Below are positions 1 to 11,010 of a DNA stretch of 64,000 bases, in pieces. Origin of the DNA: Microvelia longipes (taxonomy: Eukaryota > Arthropoda > Insecta > Hemiptera > Veliidae); contig JACMZG010000008.1 of the NCBI GenBank assembly GCA_018340805.1, positions 15,445,193 through 15,509,192 on the forward strand. The letters run 5' to 3'. How positions within the stretch are numbered: the stretch's first letter is position 1; each line of letters begins with the position of its first letter. The notes below the pieces were generated by a model, which was given only the letters and a program-made list of their open reading frames with translations, ran no database searches and was not told where the DNA came from. The position numbers were made by a program, and so were the translations under genes.

Positions 1-130
1 TGACGACAAGCGAAGCGAATCCGAAGTTAAAACATGGATAATTTATTTAAGGTTTCGCATAGCGAAATCGAAGTCTTAATATTCTGCGGTTGAGGGTAGC
101 GAAACGGAAGTATTACCACTTTAAGTATTA
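1..130. repeat. Fragments of the CGAGCGAAGCGAG motif family
   Basis: Three degenerate copies of a short motif (AAGCGAAGCGAATCCGAAG at 8-26, then weaker versions near 57-78 and 97-112) lie close together. The motif is the signature of dispersed family A described below (copies near 3.6, 21.8, 36.3, 45.8 and 53.1 kb). Only the motif is preserved here, so this is probably a decayed copy cut by the window edge. Confidence 0.4.
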
Positions 131-371
131 GGTAAACATGAAATTCTAAGGATCCCTGTTCCAGAGTTTTATATTTAATTTTGTTGAAGTAATTAACTCA
201 TATAATTTCAGGTTTCAACTTCCTTCTCTCCAATTTTTCAAAATCTTTAATAGGATGAAAAAGCAAAATTCTTTAATCCTATCTTTAGGTTTATATTTTA
301 TTAGATTAGAATGACTGGCGCTTCAGGATTTAATAAGTGGTCTATTGGAAGATAGAAGGATCAATTAATAA

Positions 372-584
372 AACCCAAGGATAGAATCGGTATTAGTAAG
401 GCCTGGGGAGGCTGAAGCGGGGGAGTCTTATAATCTCGCCACTGACTTCATCCAAATCCCGTTTTATTCCAGTCCATTTTTAAAGACAGAGCGGCAATAC
501 AATAAGTTTGGCAGAGGCCAACTTATCAAAGTTTATTTTTTTATAATTATCACAAAAATTAAGTATGAATTTAAAAAAAATTAA
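372..584 (+). other. Open frame without ATG, possible decayed coding fragment
   Basis: One frame stays open for 70 codons without a start codon. The part from about 400 to 530 is richer in GC than its surroundings and reads protein-like (RPGEAEAGESYN, then FLKTERQYNKFGRGQ); the last third is low-complexity AT-rich. A weak 3' splice-like TTCCAG sits inside it at 466-471. It could be an exon, a transposon remnant or chance; I recognise no domain. Confidence 0.15.
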
Positions 585-1855
585 ATCTATTTATTCAATT
601 GTAACAAATTTACAATTTAATAATGTTTTATTATACAAAAATTGATCTAAACCTGATTTAACTTTTAAACTGATATTTACTAGTTTATTATTTACTGACG
701 TATATAAAGATAAAATACTTAACTTGAAGAAGTCTATTTTTATCGAAAGAACTTAGCTAGGTAGGGGAGTTGTGCATAGAGGGGATCTCTAACATCCTCC
801 GATCCTCAAGTTAGTTGTCTCAACTATTTGATTCTTAGCTCAGTCCGTTCTTACTGTCTTATTTTAAATCGCGAACTTTGAAGATTTACGATTGTTTTTT
901 TTTTCTTTTTAATATATTTCATTTTAAACAAAATGTCGAACGTGTGGAAGCTTTAATTATATGCAAGTTTCCTGTTTTCAACAATTGAATAATAAATGCA
1001 TTTAATTTATTCACTTATGCAGTATTTTTGACCCACATTTTAAATGAAATAATTGTATAGTTTTTAAAAACAATTAAAACATTTTAATTTTAAATTCGCA
1101 ATCTTCATCCTCTTATAGTTATCTGAACTTAAAAACAATTTTTTTAAATTGATAAATTTCTTATAATAAATGTGTGCTAAGTTATACTATCAGAACATTT
1201 TATATTATTTTAAATTATGTATAGTCAACTAAATTTAACCATTTAATTTTGTGTTGAATATTATTATTTTATAAAAAAAAGTTTAACAAAGTTTTAATAA
1301 AAAAAACAATTTAAGATATTTTTCTTTGTAACTTTAGATGCTTCTATTCTTTATGTTTGTATGAGTTGGAGTTCCAAATTATCACTGCGATTTTTTCTTT
1401 ATATTTTTGCCATAATATTTAATTTTAACGTGTGTGCAATTTTTGCCATATAAGGACTTATTCTGACTCCTGGTATTTTTTAAAGTAAAAACTAGCGAAC
1501 AATTTTCTTCTGACGTCTCATTATTTGCAATTTTTACATTTTCTTTTTTTGTCAAAAAGTAACATTTTTACCGTTACCTAATTTTTTTATAAGTTTATTA
1601 GATAATAAACTTTATGGTTTACTTGTTTGACATTATGAGTTATTTTTAAAGATTCTATTTTGATTTTTATGTATCATAACTCTCATTCATTGTTTTCTTT
1701 AAATGCTATTTGCTTTAGCTAGACGGTTAAAATTTTAACGACTTTAACCTTTAATTAAACTTAAATATATTAAGTTTACTTCCGGTAGTTAGTTTAGGAG
1801 TGATATGTGTATAAGAATGTGCATAAAGCTTATTTGAGTGGAAGTTAAATTAGTG
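585..1855. other. AT-rich non-coding stretch, nothing recognised
   Basis: Homopolymer-rich, AT-rich sequence without a credible exon, repeat pair or RNA gene. A slightly GC-richer patch at 750-860 has no frame or palindrome I can support. Confidence 0.5.
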
Positions 1856-1868
1856 ATGGTGTTGTGCA

Positions 1869-1982
1869 ATGGTCAGGCTGGCCAATACAAAGAAAAAATC
1901 GGCATGTTCGATATTTCGCCGATCTACTTTGGCCAGGAATTATTCATCAAATTGGGCTTCTATTAATTTAACTCAGGCTGAG
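1869..1982 (+). CDS. Candidate first coding exon, protein not recognised
   Basis: An ATG with purine at -3 and G at +4 opens a frame of 38 codons (MVRLANTKKKSACSIFRRST...) that runs exactly to a splice-donor-like GAG|GTAAAC, leaving phase 0. The frame is basic and serine-rich, which could suit a transit peptide, but no domain is visible. An ATG 13 bases upstream (1856) opens another 36-codon frame that ends before the donor, so the exon may instead be untranslated. No downstream partner exon was found. The block is GC-richer than its surroundings, which is the main reason for listing it. Confidence 0.25.
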
Positions 1983-2590
1983 GTAAACTTACTTCTTTCC
2001 TTTGATTTAATTTTTATTATATTCCGTACTTATGTACGCAATACAGGGTTCCTTTGACCTATATGCTTGTAAATATCCATCTAATTCTCTTTGGGTAATA
2101 TTTTTGACCCTTAAGCGTCGATGTATTAAAATTAAAAATTCCTAAGCTAGGATTTTTTTTAAAAAAAAGCGTGCTTTCTTGTTCAACAATCCATGTCTTG
2201 CTAGTTTCCAGCATATGCTTTATAACTTGAGCATTTTTTGTATTATATGTTTACCTATTACTTATTTACTTTGAACTTTTCAGAGAAAATGTCAATAATT
2301 ACCCCATAGATTATACAATACTATTGGCATCATTTCAAACTCGGCACTGCGCACCAGTTTTCCCCCTCATTGAAAGCTCTTTTTATGCCAATTTTCAGTG
2401 CATTTTTTTTTGAAAATCCGTAAAATTCTCAGAAACTCATTTGGTCATACTCCTGGGGATGATTAGCGATTATTTTTAAAGAAAATTCGCTAAAACGCTT
2501 ATTTTATTTGTAAATATCAGTTATAGATACAGAATAGCTATAGGCTGTAAACATTTCTCAACTTAAACGACAAGTAACAATTTATTCTAT

Positions 2591-3655
2591 ATTTTTACTT
2601 TTCCTCATTTATACCTTACATATATAGGAAAAGTATTGTGTTTACGAAAAAAAATCCGAAAACGGGATGTCACCGGAATTAAATTTCAGGTGTTTTTAAG
2701 GGCTCCTAAGTGGTTTTCACAAAGTTATCTGTCTGTATGTGTGTCTGTTATATCTTCATAGCTCCTAGTGTATTTATGCTAAAGAGCAGTGGCGGCGATA
2801 ACGCCGGGGCAGCCGGGGCGCCACCCCGGCAGTTTGGGGCATCAACTTCGACGGGGGGTATCATAACGAAGGTTTCATTCCCCCCTCCCTAGAATATACT
2901 AGAAAACAATTTATAATATCCATAATCCACACTTAAGTTATTTTACATAAAAACGAGCAGTTCTGGGGGCACGGCAGTGCCCCAGCCAAGTCTTGCTTTA
3001 TAAGATACAAGTTTCATATCCTTATAGAAACGTGTAGAAGGCAGTACGCCTTCTACTGCTTCTGCTACTTATTAGTACAATAAAGACAACAAGAAAAAAA
3101 AACCTGTAATCACGCCAAAGTTGGTCCCAAGACCGAATAAAGTGAGAGGAATGTTTTTTCTTAGAAGGGCAAAAAAAACGCCCCCTCCCCATCCTCAGTG
3201 AAATGGGGGGTGGTTAAACTTTTTCAATAGGGGGCATCATTTCAGTTGTCTGCCCCGGCAGGGCATCATGCTTATCGCCGCCACTGCTAAAGAGTTGAAA
3301 CTTTATACAACAAATTAGTCTAACGCTGTAGTTATGCTATTCGAAAAATATTTTTTATGACGTCACTAACCCGCCATGATGACAAAATTTGTTGAAATTT
3401 GGTAAAAGCAAACCTTTACTTAGTAAATAAGTACATTAAGTTTCGTTTCAATTCGCCAAGTACATCTATGATTTTTGTTGGATCATAAATGTTAAGCTTC
3501 ATCGAGCGTGCTCAGTTCCGTGATGGGTGACAGCTGAGAATGAAACGGAACTATTTACTGTTTGAGGACGAGCGAAGCGAGTCCTAAGTAGGGAGTATGA
3601 GCGTAGTGAATGCGATGTGATGAGGAAAAGTTCTTGGATACCCGATTTTTTTATT
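2591..3655 (-). repeat. Dispersed family A copy, minus orientation, interrupted by a hAT MITE
   Basis: Read on the minus strand it starts with the GGGTATCC-like edge near 3640, carries the CTCGCTTCGCTCGTCC block (3560-3585), the conserved stretch ending in GCTTAACATTT near 3490, the CTCTTTAGCATAAA region, a TGTGTG tract and the terminal TACTTTTCCTAT at about 2625. It matches the plus-strand copies at 21.8, 45.8 and 53.0 kb in order and orientation of blocks. A 500-bp element is inserted at 2787-3286. No open frame and no clear terminal repeats, so probably a non-autonomous element. Confidence 0.75.
2787..3286. mobile_element. hAT-type MITE, 500 bp, with 8-bp target duplication
   Basis: Terminal inverted repeats CAGTGGCGGCGATAA at the left and its exact complement TTATCGCCGCCACTG at the right. 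The 8-bp direct repeat CTAAAGAG flanks it at 2779-2786 and 3287-3294. CAGTGGCG ends and 8-bp duplications are the hallmarks of hAT elements. There is no transposase frame, so it is non-autonomous. The GC-rich ends and C/G homopolymers are unlike the surroundings. The uninterrupted equivalent of the target is seen at about 50660-50700 in another family A copy, where TATGCTAGAGAGTTGAAAC runs through. Confidence 0.93.
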
Positions 3656-3864
3656 AGTAAATTATATTATGGATTTGGTGGAATTGTTGTTGTCATATTT
3701 ATTGATAAGTTACGTAGGCATGCTCAAAGCGTATTAGAAGTTTTTCTTTTTAACTGCCACTAAGAGAAAAATAACCGTAAATGCAAAATTTCTATTTTCG
3801 AATATGCTTGGTATCTAATCTCTGAGTTCACCTCAGTTTAATAAACTTGTTGCCTTATTTTGTT

Positions 3865-3878
3865 AATAATAAGCTTAT
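3865..3878 (+). repeat. Left target-site duplication of the U2 insertion
   Basis: AATAATAAGCTTAT occurs here and again at 3943-3956, directly flanking the U2-like segment. A 12-14 bp duplication is typical of LINE-driven retroposition. Confidence 0.8.
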
Positions 3879-3942
3879 CGCATTTCGGCCTTTTGGCTAA
3901 GATCAAAGTGTAGTATCTTTTTCCAAAGATCTTGTTTAAAAA
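3877..3942 (+). pseudogene. Truncated U2 snRNA retrocopy with chimeric tail
   Basis: The first 42 bases match the 5' end of U2 snRNA: ATCGC, then TTTCGGCCTTTTGGCTAAG, then GATCAAAGTGTAGTATCT, which includes the branch-site-pairing GTAGTA. After TATCT it leaves U2 and continues as TTTTCCAAAGATCTTG and then TTTAAAAAAA. U2 proper is about 190 nt, so stem IIa, the Sm site and stems III-IV are missing. The AATAATAAGCTTAT duplication on both sides plus the A-tail show that it was inserted through an RNA intermediate. Such 5'-snRNA chimeras arise by template switching of a LINE reverse transcriptase; a snRNA-headed SINE is the alternative. Confidence 0.85.
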
Positions 3943-3956
3943 AATAATAAGCTTAT

Positions 3957-4762
3957 TTTTCTTTTAGAAATTCGCTCAAAACCCTCTTTCAAATTTGTAA
4001 CCAGTAAGTTATGAGCTGAAGGCTATAACTAAGCTAAAGAGGAAATTTGTAGAGGACGTTTAATTGTTCCCAAGTCTAGCAACCATATCTATTTTTCTCT
4101 CGCTTTTCAATTTTTTCCCTGTAGATCCAGACCAGGTCACTTTTCAACCAATAGAGAAAATAAGTACACTTCGACTCAATAAAATTGTGCGAGAAACTTA
4201 TTTATTTATTTTATGTTTTACAAAGCTCGGTAGTTTCAAATGATAAAAATACACTTTTTTCCCTTTGTCTTGAGTTATAAAGCGTGCTTTTTTAAACATT
4301 GTTGTTTTCTTCATGCTAAGAAAAACTCGATAGTTAGTTTTAACTCTAAATGAAGTTTTATGCATCGAACATTTCCACAATTGCTAATTCTCAATGAAAC
4401 AATAGGTTATATGTTTTCCTTAGGTTTTAAGTAGCTTTAGTGACTGAGACCGACCTTGAAATTAGCGCACGGAAACGTTTCTTTAGTGAAGAATCTAATA
4501 TATAGTATATAAAACTTTGACTAATCTTTATATCGAATATCTTAGAGTTGGTTTAGTCAAAGTATTTATTAAAAAAACAGCATTCACTATTTCTCGCCGA
4601 CTAGGAAAGGTACTTGGAAAAAGTATCATGTTTTAATAAAATTTGAAACCATGCGTCCGACGAAATTATTCGTTTTAGGCGCTCCGAGTATTTTTTCATC
4701 GCGCGTAGCGTATGTCTGCGAGATGCATGACTCCTGTTTATGATATTTTATAATTGTTATAA
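3957..4762. other. AT-rich stretch, nothing firm
   Basis: No convincing exon. At 4650-4743 there is a CpG-richer 30-codon frame starting with ATG (MRPTKLFVLGAPSIFSS...), too short to call. The GCGCGTAGCG in it recalls the family A motif. Confidence 0.4.
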
Positions 4763-4981
4763 TTTTTTTTTTTTTTTTTTTTTTTTTAACTTTATTGATT
4801 ATTGTCTACAATAAATGTATTTGACATAGTGCTAATGTTGGTAAAAGTGACTTGGCATTCTTGGTAGGAGGAATCACCCAGTGGTGATACTCCTTGGCGT
4901 GGTTAGGTAAATGTTGAATTTTACTTATAATATAAAAATTTGGCTTGAACTAAATTAGTGGAATAGAAATTAGTTGACTTT
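4763..4981 (-). mobile_element. 3' end of a poly-A retroelement, copy 1
   Basis: On the minus strand this ends in AATAAAGTT followed by 25 A residues (25 T on the plus strand at 4763-4787). Upstream lies a small hairpin around ATCACC...GGTGAT and the stretch TTTATATTATAAG. The same sequence in the same orientation recurs at 60763-60961. An AATAAA signal just before a long A-tail points to retroposition of a polyadenylated RNA: either a LINE or SINE 3' end, or a processed 3' UTR. No coding part is seen. Confidence 0.75.
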
Positions 4982-5089
4982 TGAATAGTTGAATTTTCTG
5001 AAATGTTTTGCGTTTTTGAATTTAAATTAATATTGGTTATAAAAGAAGGTCACGCGGCCACTGTCGTCGAAGGCGCCGTAGAGGATTGG

Positions 5090-5245
5090 AAGGAATGGTT
5101 CTGGAATGTAGGGGTTGGGAGGAATGGTTCTGGAATGTAGGGGTTGGGAGGAATGGTTCTGGAATTTAGGGGTTGGAGGAATGGTTCTGGAATGTAGGGT
5201 TGGGAGGAATGGTTCTGGAATGTAGGGGTTGGGAGGAATGATGGT
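5090..5245 (+). repeat. 29-bp minisatellite, about 5 copies
   Basis: The unit is AGGAATGGTTCTGGAATG followed by TAGGGGTTGGG. Five near-perfect copies differ by single-base indels in the G runs and one T for G change. The GGGG/GGG runs make it G-rich on the plus strand in an AT-rich setting. It abuts the upstream flank of the retroelement end at 4763-4981. Confidence 0.9.
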
Positions 5246-5521
5246 AAATACTTCTAACTTAAAATAAAACTCTCATTAAGATTTATTGGGCTGAATAAAA
5301 TGAATGTTGCTACTGCAAAGGAAATATTGTTAATTCATATTTGAATGATTATAGTATTATTGTATGATTTGATGTTGATTTTAGTGTTAGTTAGGTTTTT
5401 TGTTATTAATATTTTTTGGCCAAATATAAAAATTCAATTATAGTTGTGACCAAAAATATTTTTTATTATAATATTTTACTGAACGATTTAAAATTATCTA
5501 AATTTTGAAGTTTGATATTTA

Positions 5522-5741
5522 CTTTATTCACAAGCAGGGTTTTAACAGGGGGTTTAACCCCGTGTTTAACTCCCAAGGTAGTTTCGTATGAATGGGATTG
5601 AAGTCGGGGTTTAACCCTGAAACTTATTTTTTATCGGGGTTGAGTCTAAACTTTAGGTTAAAACACTGTTTGAACAGTTGAGGTTAAAACCCCAAAGGGG
5701 TTGAACTTCCTAGCAAACCCCGTGTGTGAACGGAGTAATTA
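5522..5741. mobile_element. MITE family C, copy 1
   Basis: Terminal inverted repeats: TTACTTTATTCACA at the left and TGTGAACGGAGTAA at the right. The interior is full of GGGGTTTAACCCC-like palindromic words. A second copy with the same ends is at 35238-35423. No frame inside. The target duplication is not clear because the flanks are AT-rich. Confidence 0.75.
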
Positions 5742-6430
5742 TTTCAAAATCTACTCTTACATTAATCTTACACATAAAAGAGTTTATAGGTAAAAACAAT
5801 AAAATATATATTTTTTATTTAGACCAAATTTATAGTTACATACATTTAATACGTTTAATTACATTCAAAGTTGTAACAGATATTAAATTAAATTATTTTA
5901 ATTAAATACAATAATTTAATTATCTATTTGTAAATTAAATATTATTACAAAATAAAATCTTACTCCATAAACATACAAAAATAATTTGTTCATTTCACTT
6001 TATCTGGGGTATTTTAAAGTCAAGGTAGAAATAGGAAAAAAACTAAAAATTAAGTGATCTTTAGAAAACAAAATTAATGAACTATATAATTCACGAAGTT
6101 TATTAGCTTAAGTTTCAGGGATTTTTGTTTGGAATCGTGATATTTAACAAAATAATCAATTAACCTCTTTTGAAAAGAAAATAAGCTAAAGATAATAAAT
6201 TGAAATAGTTAAGCACGACAGAGACCGGAGTTGGTAACCAATAGTCTATAAATACTTAAGTTGAAGCTTTGCTAAATAGAAATATCATGGATAATATATT
6301 AGTAGCGATTTATAAAAGAAAGAATTAATCAACTAAATTGTAAACATTAATCATACTATAGAATGTTACAATTTAGAAATTATTGATACGAATATGCTAA
6401 ATTATTTTTAAAATAAATAAACTAAGTAAA
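5742..6430. other. AT-rich stretch, nothing recognised
   Basis: Very AT-rich, with many TTTAATTAAAT-type words and no supported gene, repeat pair or RNA. Confidence 0.5.
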
Positions 6431-6435
6431 TAATA

Positions 6436-6661
6436 CGGGCCTTCGGCCCGTAGCCGCTACGCGGCCTCGGCGCTTCGCGCCTCGTCCGCTCCGCGGCGTC
6501 GGCCCACCGGGCCGCTTCGCGGCCCGGGCGCCTCCCTGTGGCCGCTTCGCGGCCACATTGTTGTTGGTTTGTATTATGTGTTGTTCATGTTACATGGCAT
6601 TTTGCCATGTATCTAGCGAATTTTCACAGCTTTTCCACACAGGCCCGCTTCGCGGGCCTGA
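6436..6661. repeat. GC-rich chain of short triloop hairpins
   Basis: At least seven short perfect inverted repeats follow each other, each around a three-base centre: CGGGCC-TTC-GGCCCG (6436), GCCGC-TAC-GCGGC (6453), GGCGC-TTC-GCGCC (6469), CCGC-TCC-GCGG (6486), GGCCC-ACC-GGGCC (6501), GGCCGC-TTC-GCGGCC (6510), TGGCCGC-TTC-GCGGCCA (6539) and, after an AT-rich gap, CAGGCCCGC-TTC-GCGGGCCTG (6641-6661). This is the most GC-rich spot in the window. Decayed relatives are seen at 15290-15345 and 59090-59130. No open frame explains it. Confidence 0.85.
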
Positions 6662-7004
6662 GAGGCTTTCTCACAAATTTGATTTTGCTAGAAGATTTTA
6701 TTCATACTCTATTATTAATTGTATGCTATAATATTAAAATTAAGAAGCATTATTGTGCCGGCAATCGCGCAACAATCGTCACGGAATTCATTCTAGAATA
6801 TTTTTACCGTCTAAATTAATAAATCTTGAAACGAATCGAAAAACTAGAATAAAATACGTCAAACATAATTCTTTCCTGACAGTGTTGTCCAAAATTACAA
6901 AACAAAACAAATTTATATAAAAATAAAACTAGCGGCGGTCGCGACAACTATAAACAAAAATATATTCATGATTTTTGTTTTTAAATAAAAATGCCGTTTC
7001 CGTC

Positions 7005-7580
7005 ACTAAAGATTGTCTGATTGAGCTGAAACCGGTCGCAATCGTTTTAGAATGACTTCGACCATATAAAAACTACTTCGAGGTTCTTCCGCTTTACGGG
7101 CCTGCTTTGCTCGGCGTGATTTAGTGGAAGCCATTTTTGTCCTGTCTCTCTAGGACAGTAGGCTTACCAGGATGGAGTAAGAGGTAGAGGCCCCTCTTTT
7201 ATACCATATCACCACCCTCTAACACTACTGAACCCAACAGATATCGTACGAGTCTTTGACCTTGACGTATACATATATACAAGATTATATATATATGTAT
7301 ACCGTTTGCGCCATTTGTGATGGTTCGATTGAGCTGAAACCGGTCTTAATCGATTTAGCTAGCCGTCTACCTAAACACAAAATACCTTGTTTTAAAGCCA
7401 TTTCAAGTTTCAAAAAAAATTTTTTTCATGACGTCATAACTTTGGTTGATGACGTCATAATGTTTTTATAAACAATAGGCCTCGTAACCTCCTCGACATC
7501 TCGCGATTTGCAAAGTTTCGTTTCAATTTGAGAACGCCTTCGAGAGTTATCGTTCGCCATACGAAAGGGTAGAAACTCTT
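7005..7580. repeat. Two related fragments of a dispersed repeat
   Basis: The phrase TTGAGCTGAAACCGGTC occurs at about 7021 and again at about 7330, each followed by a related AATCG(A/T)TTTAG. Between them lies a pyrimidine-rich CCTGTCTCTCTAGGACAG hairpin. TGACGTCA-type words at 7430-7460 also occur in other family A relatives (3360, 43345). Confidence 0.5.
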
Positions 7581-7586
7581 ACATAC

Positions 7587-7610
7587 ATATATTATATATA
7601 CATATTATTA

Positions 7611-7643
<33 letters not shown>

Positions 7644-7652
7644 CTATATATA
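7587..7652. repeat. (AT)n-rich microsatellite
   Basis: Interrupted AT/ATT array. Confidence 0.9.
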
Positions 7653-7785
7653 TAAACTTTTTTCGGACATATTTTTTTGTTATCAGGAAGTCAATAGGAA
7701 CCAATTCCGCTCACTCCCACCCTCAACTTCCGCCATCCGAACAACCTCATAAGCGTCATTTTCATAATGAAAATTCGCTAAAAAT
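7653..7785 (+). repeat. Microsatellite-linked family D, copy next to (AT)n
   Basis: Begins at the end of the (AT)n array and ends in GTCATTTTCATAATGAAAA then TTCGCTAAAA. Copies with the same AAAATTCGCTAAAA end follow (AT)n arrays at 32945 and 34672, and the end alone occurs at about 2480, 8175 and 58040. Confidence 0.6.
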
Positions 7786-8200
7786 GCATTTGACTTATGA
7801 TGTTTTCAAATTTGATGCTAGGACTAAATAATTCTAGCACGGAGGTCCGCAAGCCAGGGGATTTTTCTGGATTTTTATAAAGAAAAGGCTTATATATTAT
7901 TTATCCCATACTTTATAGAAAACTATAGCCGTTATCTCAAATTCTACACATCACAGCATTGTTCGCACTCATTTAAAGCCGTGTTAAGCACACTGTGATT
8001 GAAAACTCTTGAAAAAAAGATAAGTTCTGTTGCTATTGCTCAAATTATGAGACAGTTTTTCAAAACAAGTTTTTCAAAACCCAGTTTTTGATTTTTTGTG
8101 ATCAGGTACCTCTAAAACGGATTTCGGTCACATTCCTAGGTTCTCCTCCTGCCACACATATTTTTTCGGAGAAAATTCGCTAAAACGGCTCTCTTAAAAT
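7786..8200. repeat. Further family D remnant ending near 8185
   Basis: The segment 8090-8185 carries GATCAGG, a C-rich middle and the terminal GAAAATTCGCTAAAA. The start of the copy cannot be placed. Confidence 0.4.
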
Positions 8201-10345
8201 GGCATAGATTTTTAAGACACTTTCTGCTATCTTTAACATTTTATTTACCAACATCTTATTTACACATTAGACGTTAAATGTTTATTAACATTAATTCTAA
8301 AAGTAGAGGAATACTAGGCAGAAGATCACTTCATAATCAATCGTTAGTTGTCTTCTTATGACTTTGATTACCTTCTCCTTCAAAACGAAAGATAGGAGAC
8401 TGAGAGAACAAAAAGTTATTTAAAAGGAAAACTCATATCTAATCAAATAAATAGCCGAGAGGGATTGTTAATTAACTATAGAGTGAAATTTCCCACGATA
8501 TTCAGTAAACTACTATTGGGTTTAATTGATCAAAAGTACAAGTAGTGTGATCTAGCGGTCACTGTGATAATTAAAAAGTAAAAAATCTATATTACTGTAC
8601 CGTTGGCGTTATTATTGTATATTGGTGAGAAATAACGGAAGGTGATGTTAAATTAAAGTTGTTAATTTGATTTTGGTGATTTAATTTTTGCGATTTCATT
8701 AGTAGAAATCGTTTCGATTATTATATAGTTCATTCTTATTATAATTTACATTCATTTTATATAGGGTTCAGAAATATATCACTGAATTAAGGATTTTTTT
8801 TTAGTATAATAGAAATATCTGGTTCTATGTAAAACATTGACATATCGGAGTGAAACATTGAATATTGTTTTCTAAACTAAATTTGGGGCCTAAAGATTTG
8901 ATGCGTCAATTTCAGAACTTTCTTAAATCGTAAACGTGAATAATGGTGTTCCAATGCAATTGCGTGTTCGAACTGTTCTAACTTAAGTAATCAAACCTAG
9001 GTTTGACATGAGTAATAAAAATTAATTCTTGTGCACTGGAAATTTCTTTAATGGCTATATTAAAATAAATAAAAATGCATTCGCGATTGCAAAAAAGTGA
9101 AAAAAAAAAAATAGTTTTCATGGATGTATTTAGCTTTTAAGGATCTCCTTAATATTTTTGTCCGCAACCATTATTTTGGCACTTAAAAGAGCCTAATGCT
9201 TTAAGGTTACAAGTATTTGACTTACAGTTGCGTGCTAATTAGGTAAAAACTTTGAATAGACACTACTTTAAAACTATTGTTTTTTTATTTATAAAATTTT
9301 GATGGCCTGTAACGTAATTTTCTTACTCTTTTGGCTGACATATCATCATATAGTGTAAAAAATATTCTTCAGGTAATCGGAATTTGATAGCTGATTAATT
9401 GATAGTTGGTAAGTTATTGTGGATAATACATTTAATGATACGATCAAAGAATTGGGTAGAATATAAAATTATATGAAAAAGTTTGTTTATATTTGACAAA
9501 AATCATGACGCTTTACCGCATTGTAAATGGCAAATGTTTTTCATATTGTAAATATGAAACTCGGATGCTTCTAGGTTCTAAGATAATGGTTGCAGATACA
9601 AATTGTTCTGGGGATTAAGTGTATTATAATCAAATGCTATCACTTTAAAGGCATAACGTTTAATTTCTGTTATCTTATTTTTGCAATAGATCATAATTGA
9701 TAAGACACCTGATGTACATATCACTAGTAAAATTAAGTTCGCTTTGCAATAGAAAAGTACCCTTAGGTTTCATTAATGTACGTCAAATAAACGGGAAGGA
9801 GAGGGTTTGTGAAACCTTTTGGTATGGTATGGAAAATAATTTACATTTCTTACAACATGTAACAAGTCTCATGATGACTAGAGTATTTTATTTGGATTTC
9901 GAGAGGCATAGGTAGTATGCGTGTTAGTGCCCAACTCAACAAGCAATAAACTATAGGAAATTATTGTTTCTTTAAACTTACATAGACTATAGATTTTACA
10001 CGCTATTTATCTGGATCAAGCCATGATAAGATATGATTAGGGGGTGTTGGATCGTGAGTTACATACGTGAGTTGAAAGTACTGAGCGAACGTCCCCAGAC
10101 CGTGTTCTGTTCATTGCAATAAACATTCTTATAAATATGTTATAGTTCAAAATAATTTATATTTGCTTTGCATTGCTATTGTCTTCCATTGATGATTTCC
10201 TTAACCTATACAATTTTTTGTTCTAAAGTTATTGCCGGTTACAAAACCTTATCTAAACTAAAAATTTAAGATTACTGGACAAAACTGATGGTTTGACCTA
10301 GACGCGGGAGTTCGTTTTATAAATAACTTATCACGATTATATTGA
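8201..10345. other. AT-rich stretch, no supported gene
   Basis: I see no good splice-bounded exon. A 72-codon frame at 9697-9915 has no codon bias, no domain and a non-ATG start, and is most likely chance. Confidence 0.5.
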
Positions 10346-10347
10346 TC

Positions 10348-10554
<207 letters not shown>

Positions 10555-10713
10555 ATCCATTTATTATGTTTATCATTACATTTATAGCTATAATTTAGTA
10601 TATATTTTACAAACATAAATCAGCCTTTGCAGCTGTGGACATGCGAGTTCTATGCTTTTATAACTTCAGATAAAGCTTTTGATTATTTAAATACGTTTGA
10701 ATTAATTTTACAA

Positions 10714-10826
10714 TCAATTATTATTATTATTATTTTTTTTTTTTTATTATATTTTAATTATTTATTTATTTTTATTTATATTTTAATTATTTATTTATTT
10801 ATTTTTTTTTTATTTTTTATTTATTG
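10714..10826. repeat. (TTA)n / (TTTA)n low-complexity tract
   Basis: Interrupted ATT, T-run and ATTTATTT repeats directly before a family E copy. Confidence 0.9.
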
Positions 10827-10827
10827 A

Positions 10828-11010
10828 TTATTAGCTTCTGAAGCAATGAAACACTTTACTGTCATATAATTGTAATATAAAATTTTTTTAGTGTAATTGA
10901 TATATCATACTGAATTTATCGATCTAAAATTAGTGTTTTTGGTACCTCATGTCTTGTTGTTGTTCTCTGCAAACACTTTTAAGGCTACATACTAAGCTAA
11001 ATAAACAATG
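10828..11010 (+). repeat. Dispersed family E, copy 1
   Basis: Starts TTATTAGCTTCTGAAGCAAT, passes TTTGGTACCTCA and CTCTGCAAA and ends near AAGGC. A second copy is at 19955-20140. Both begin directly at the edge of a simple-sequence array, so the array may be part of the element. Confidence 0.75.

Noticed and set aside
385..430. GGGGAGGCTGAAGCGGGGG resembling a primate Alu word
   Set aside because: A short coincidence; no other Alu sequence follows and the rest of the window is not primate-like.
2710..2892. 60-codon plus-strand frame with Gly/Ala-rich part
   Set aside because: It crosses from the family A copy into the inserted hAT MITE; the GC-rich codons come from the MITE end.
7321..7335. 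GGTTCGATTG resembling a tRNA B box
   Set aside because: No A box, no cloverleaf, and the word belongs to a repeated GAGCTGAAACCGGTC block.
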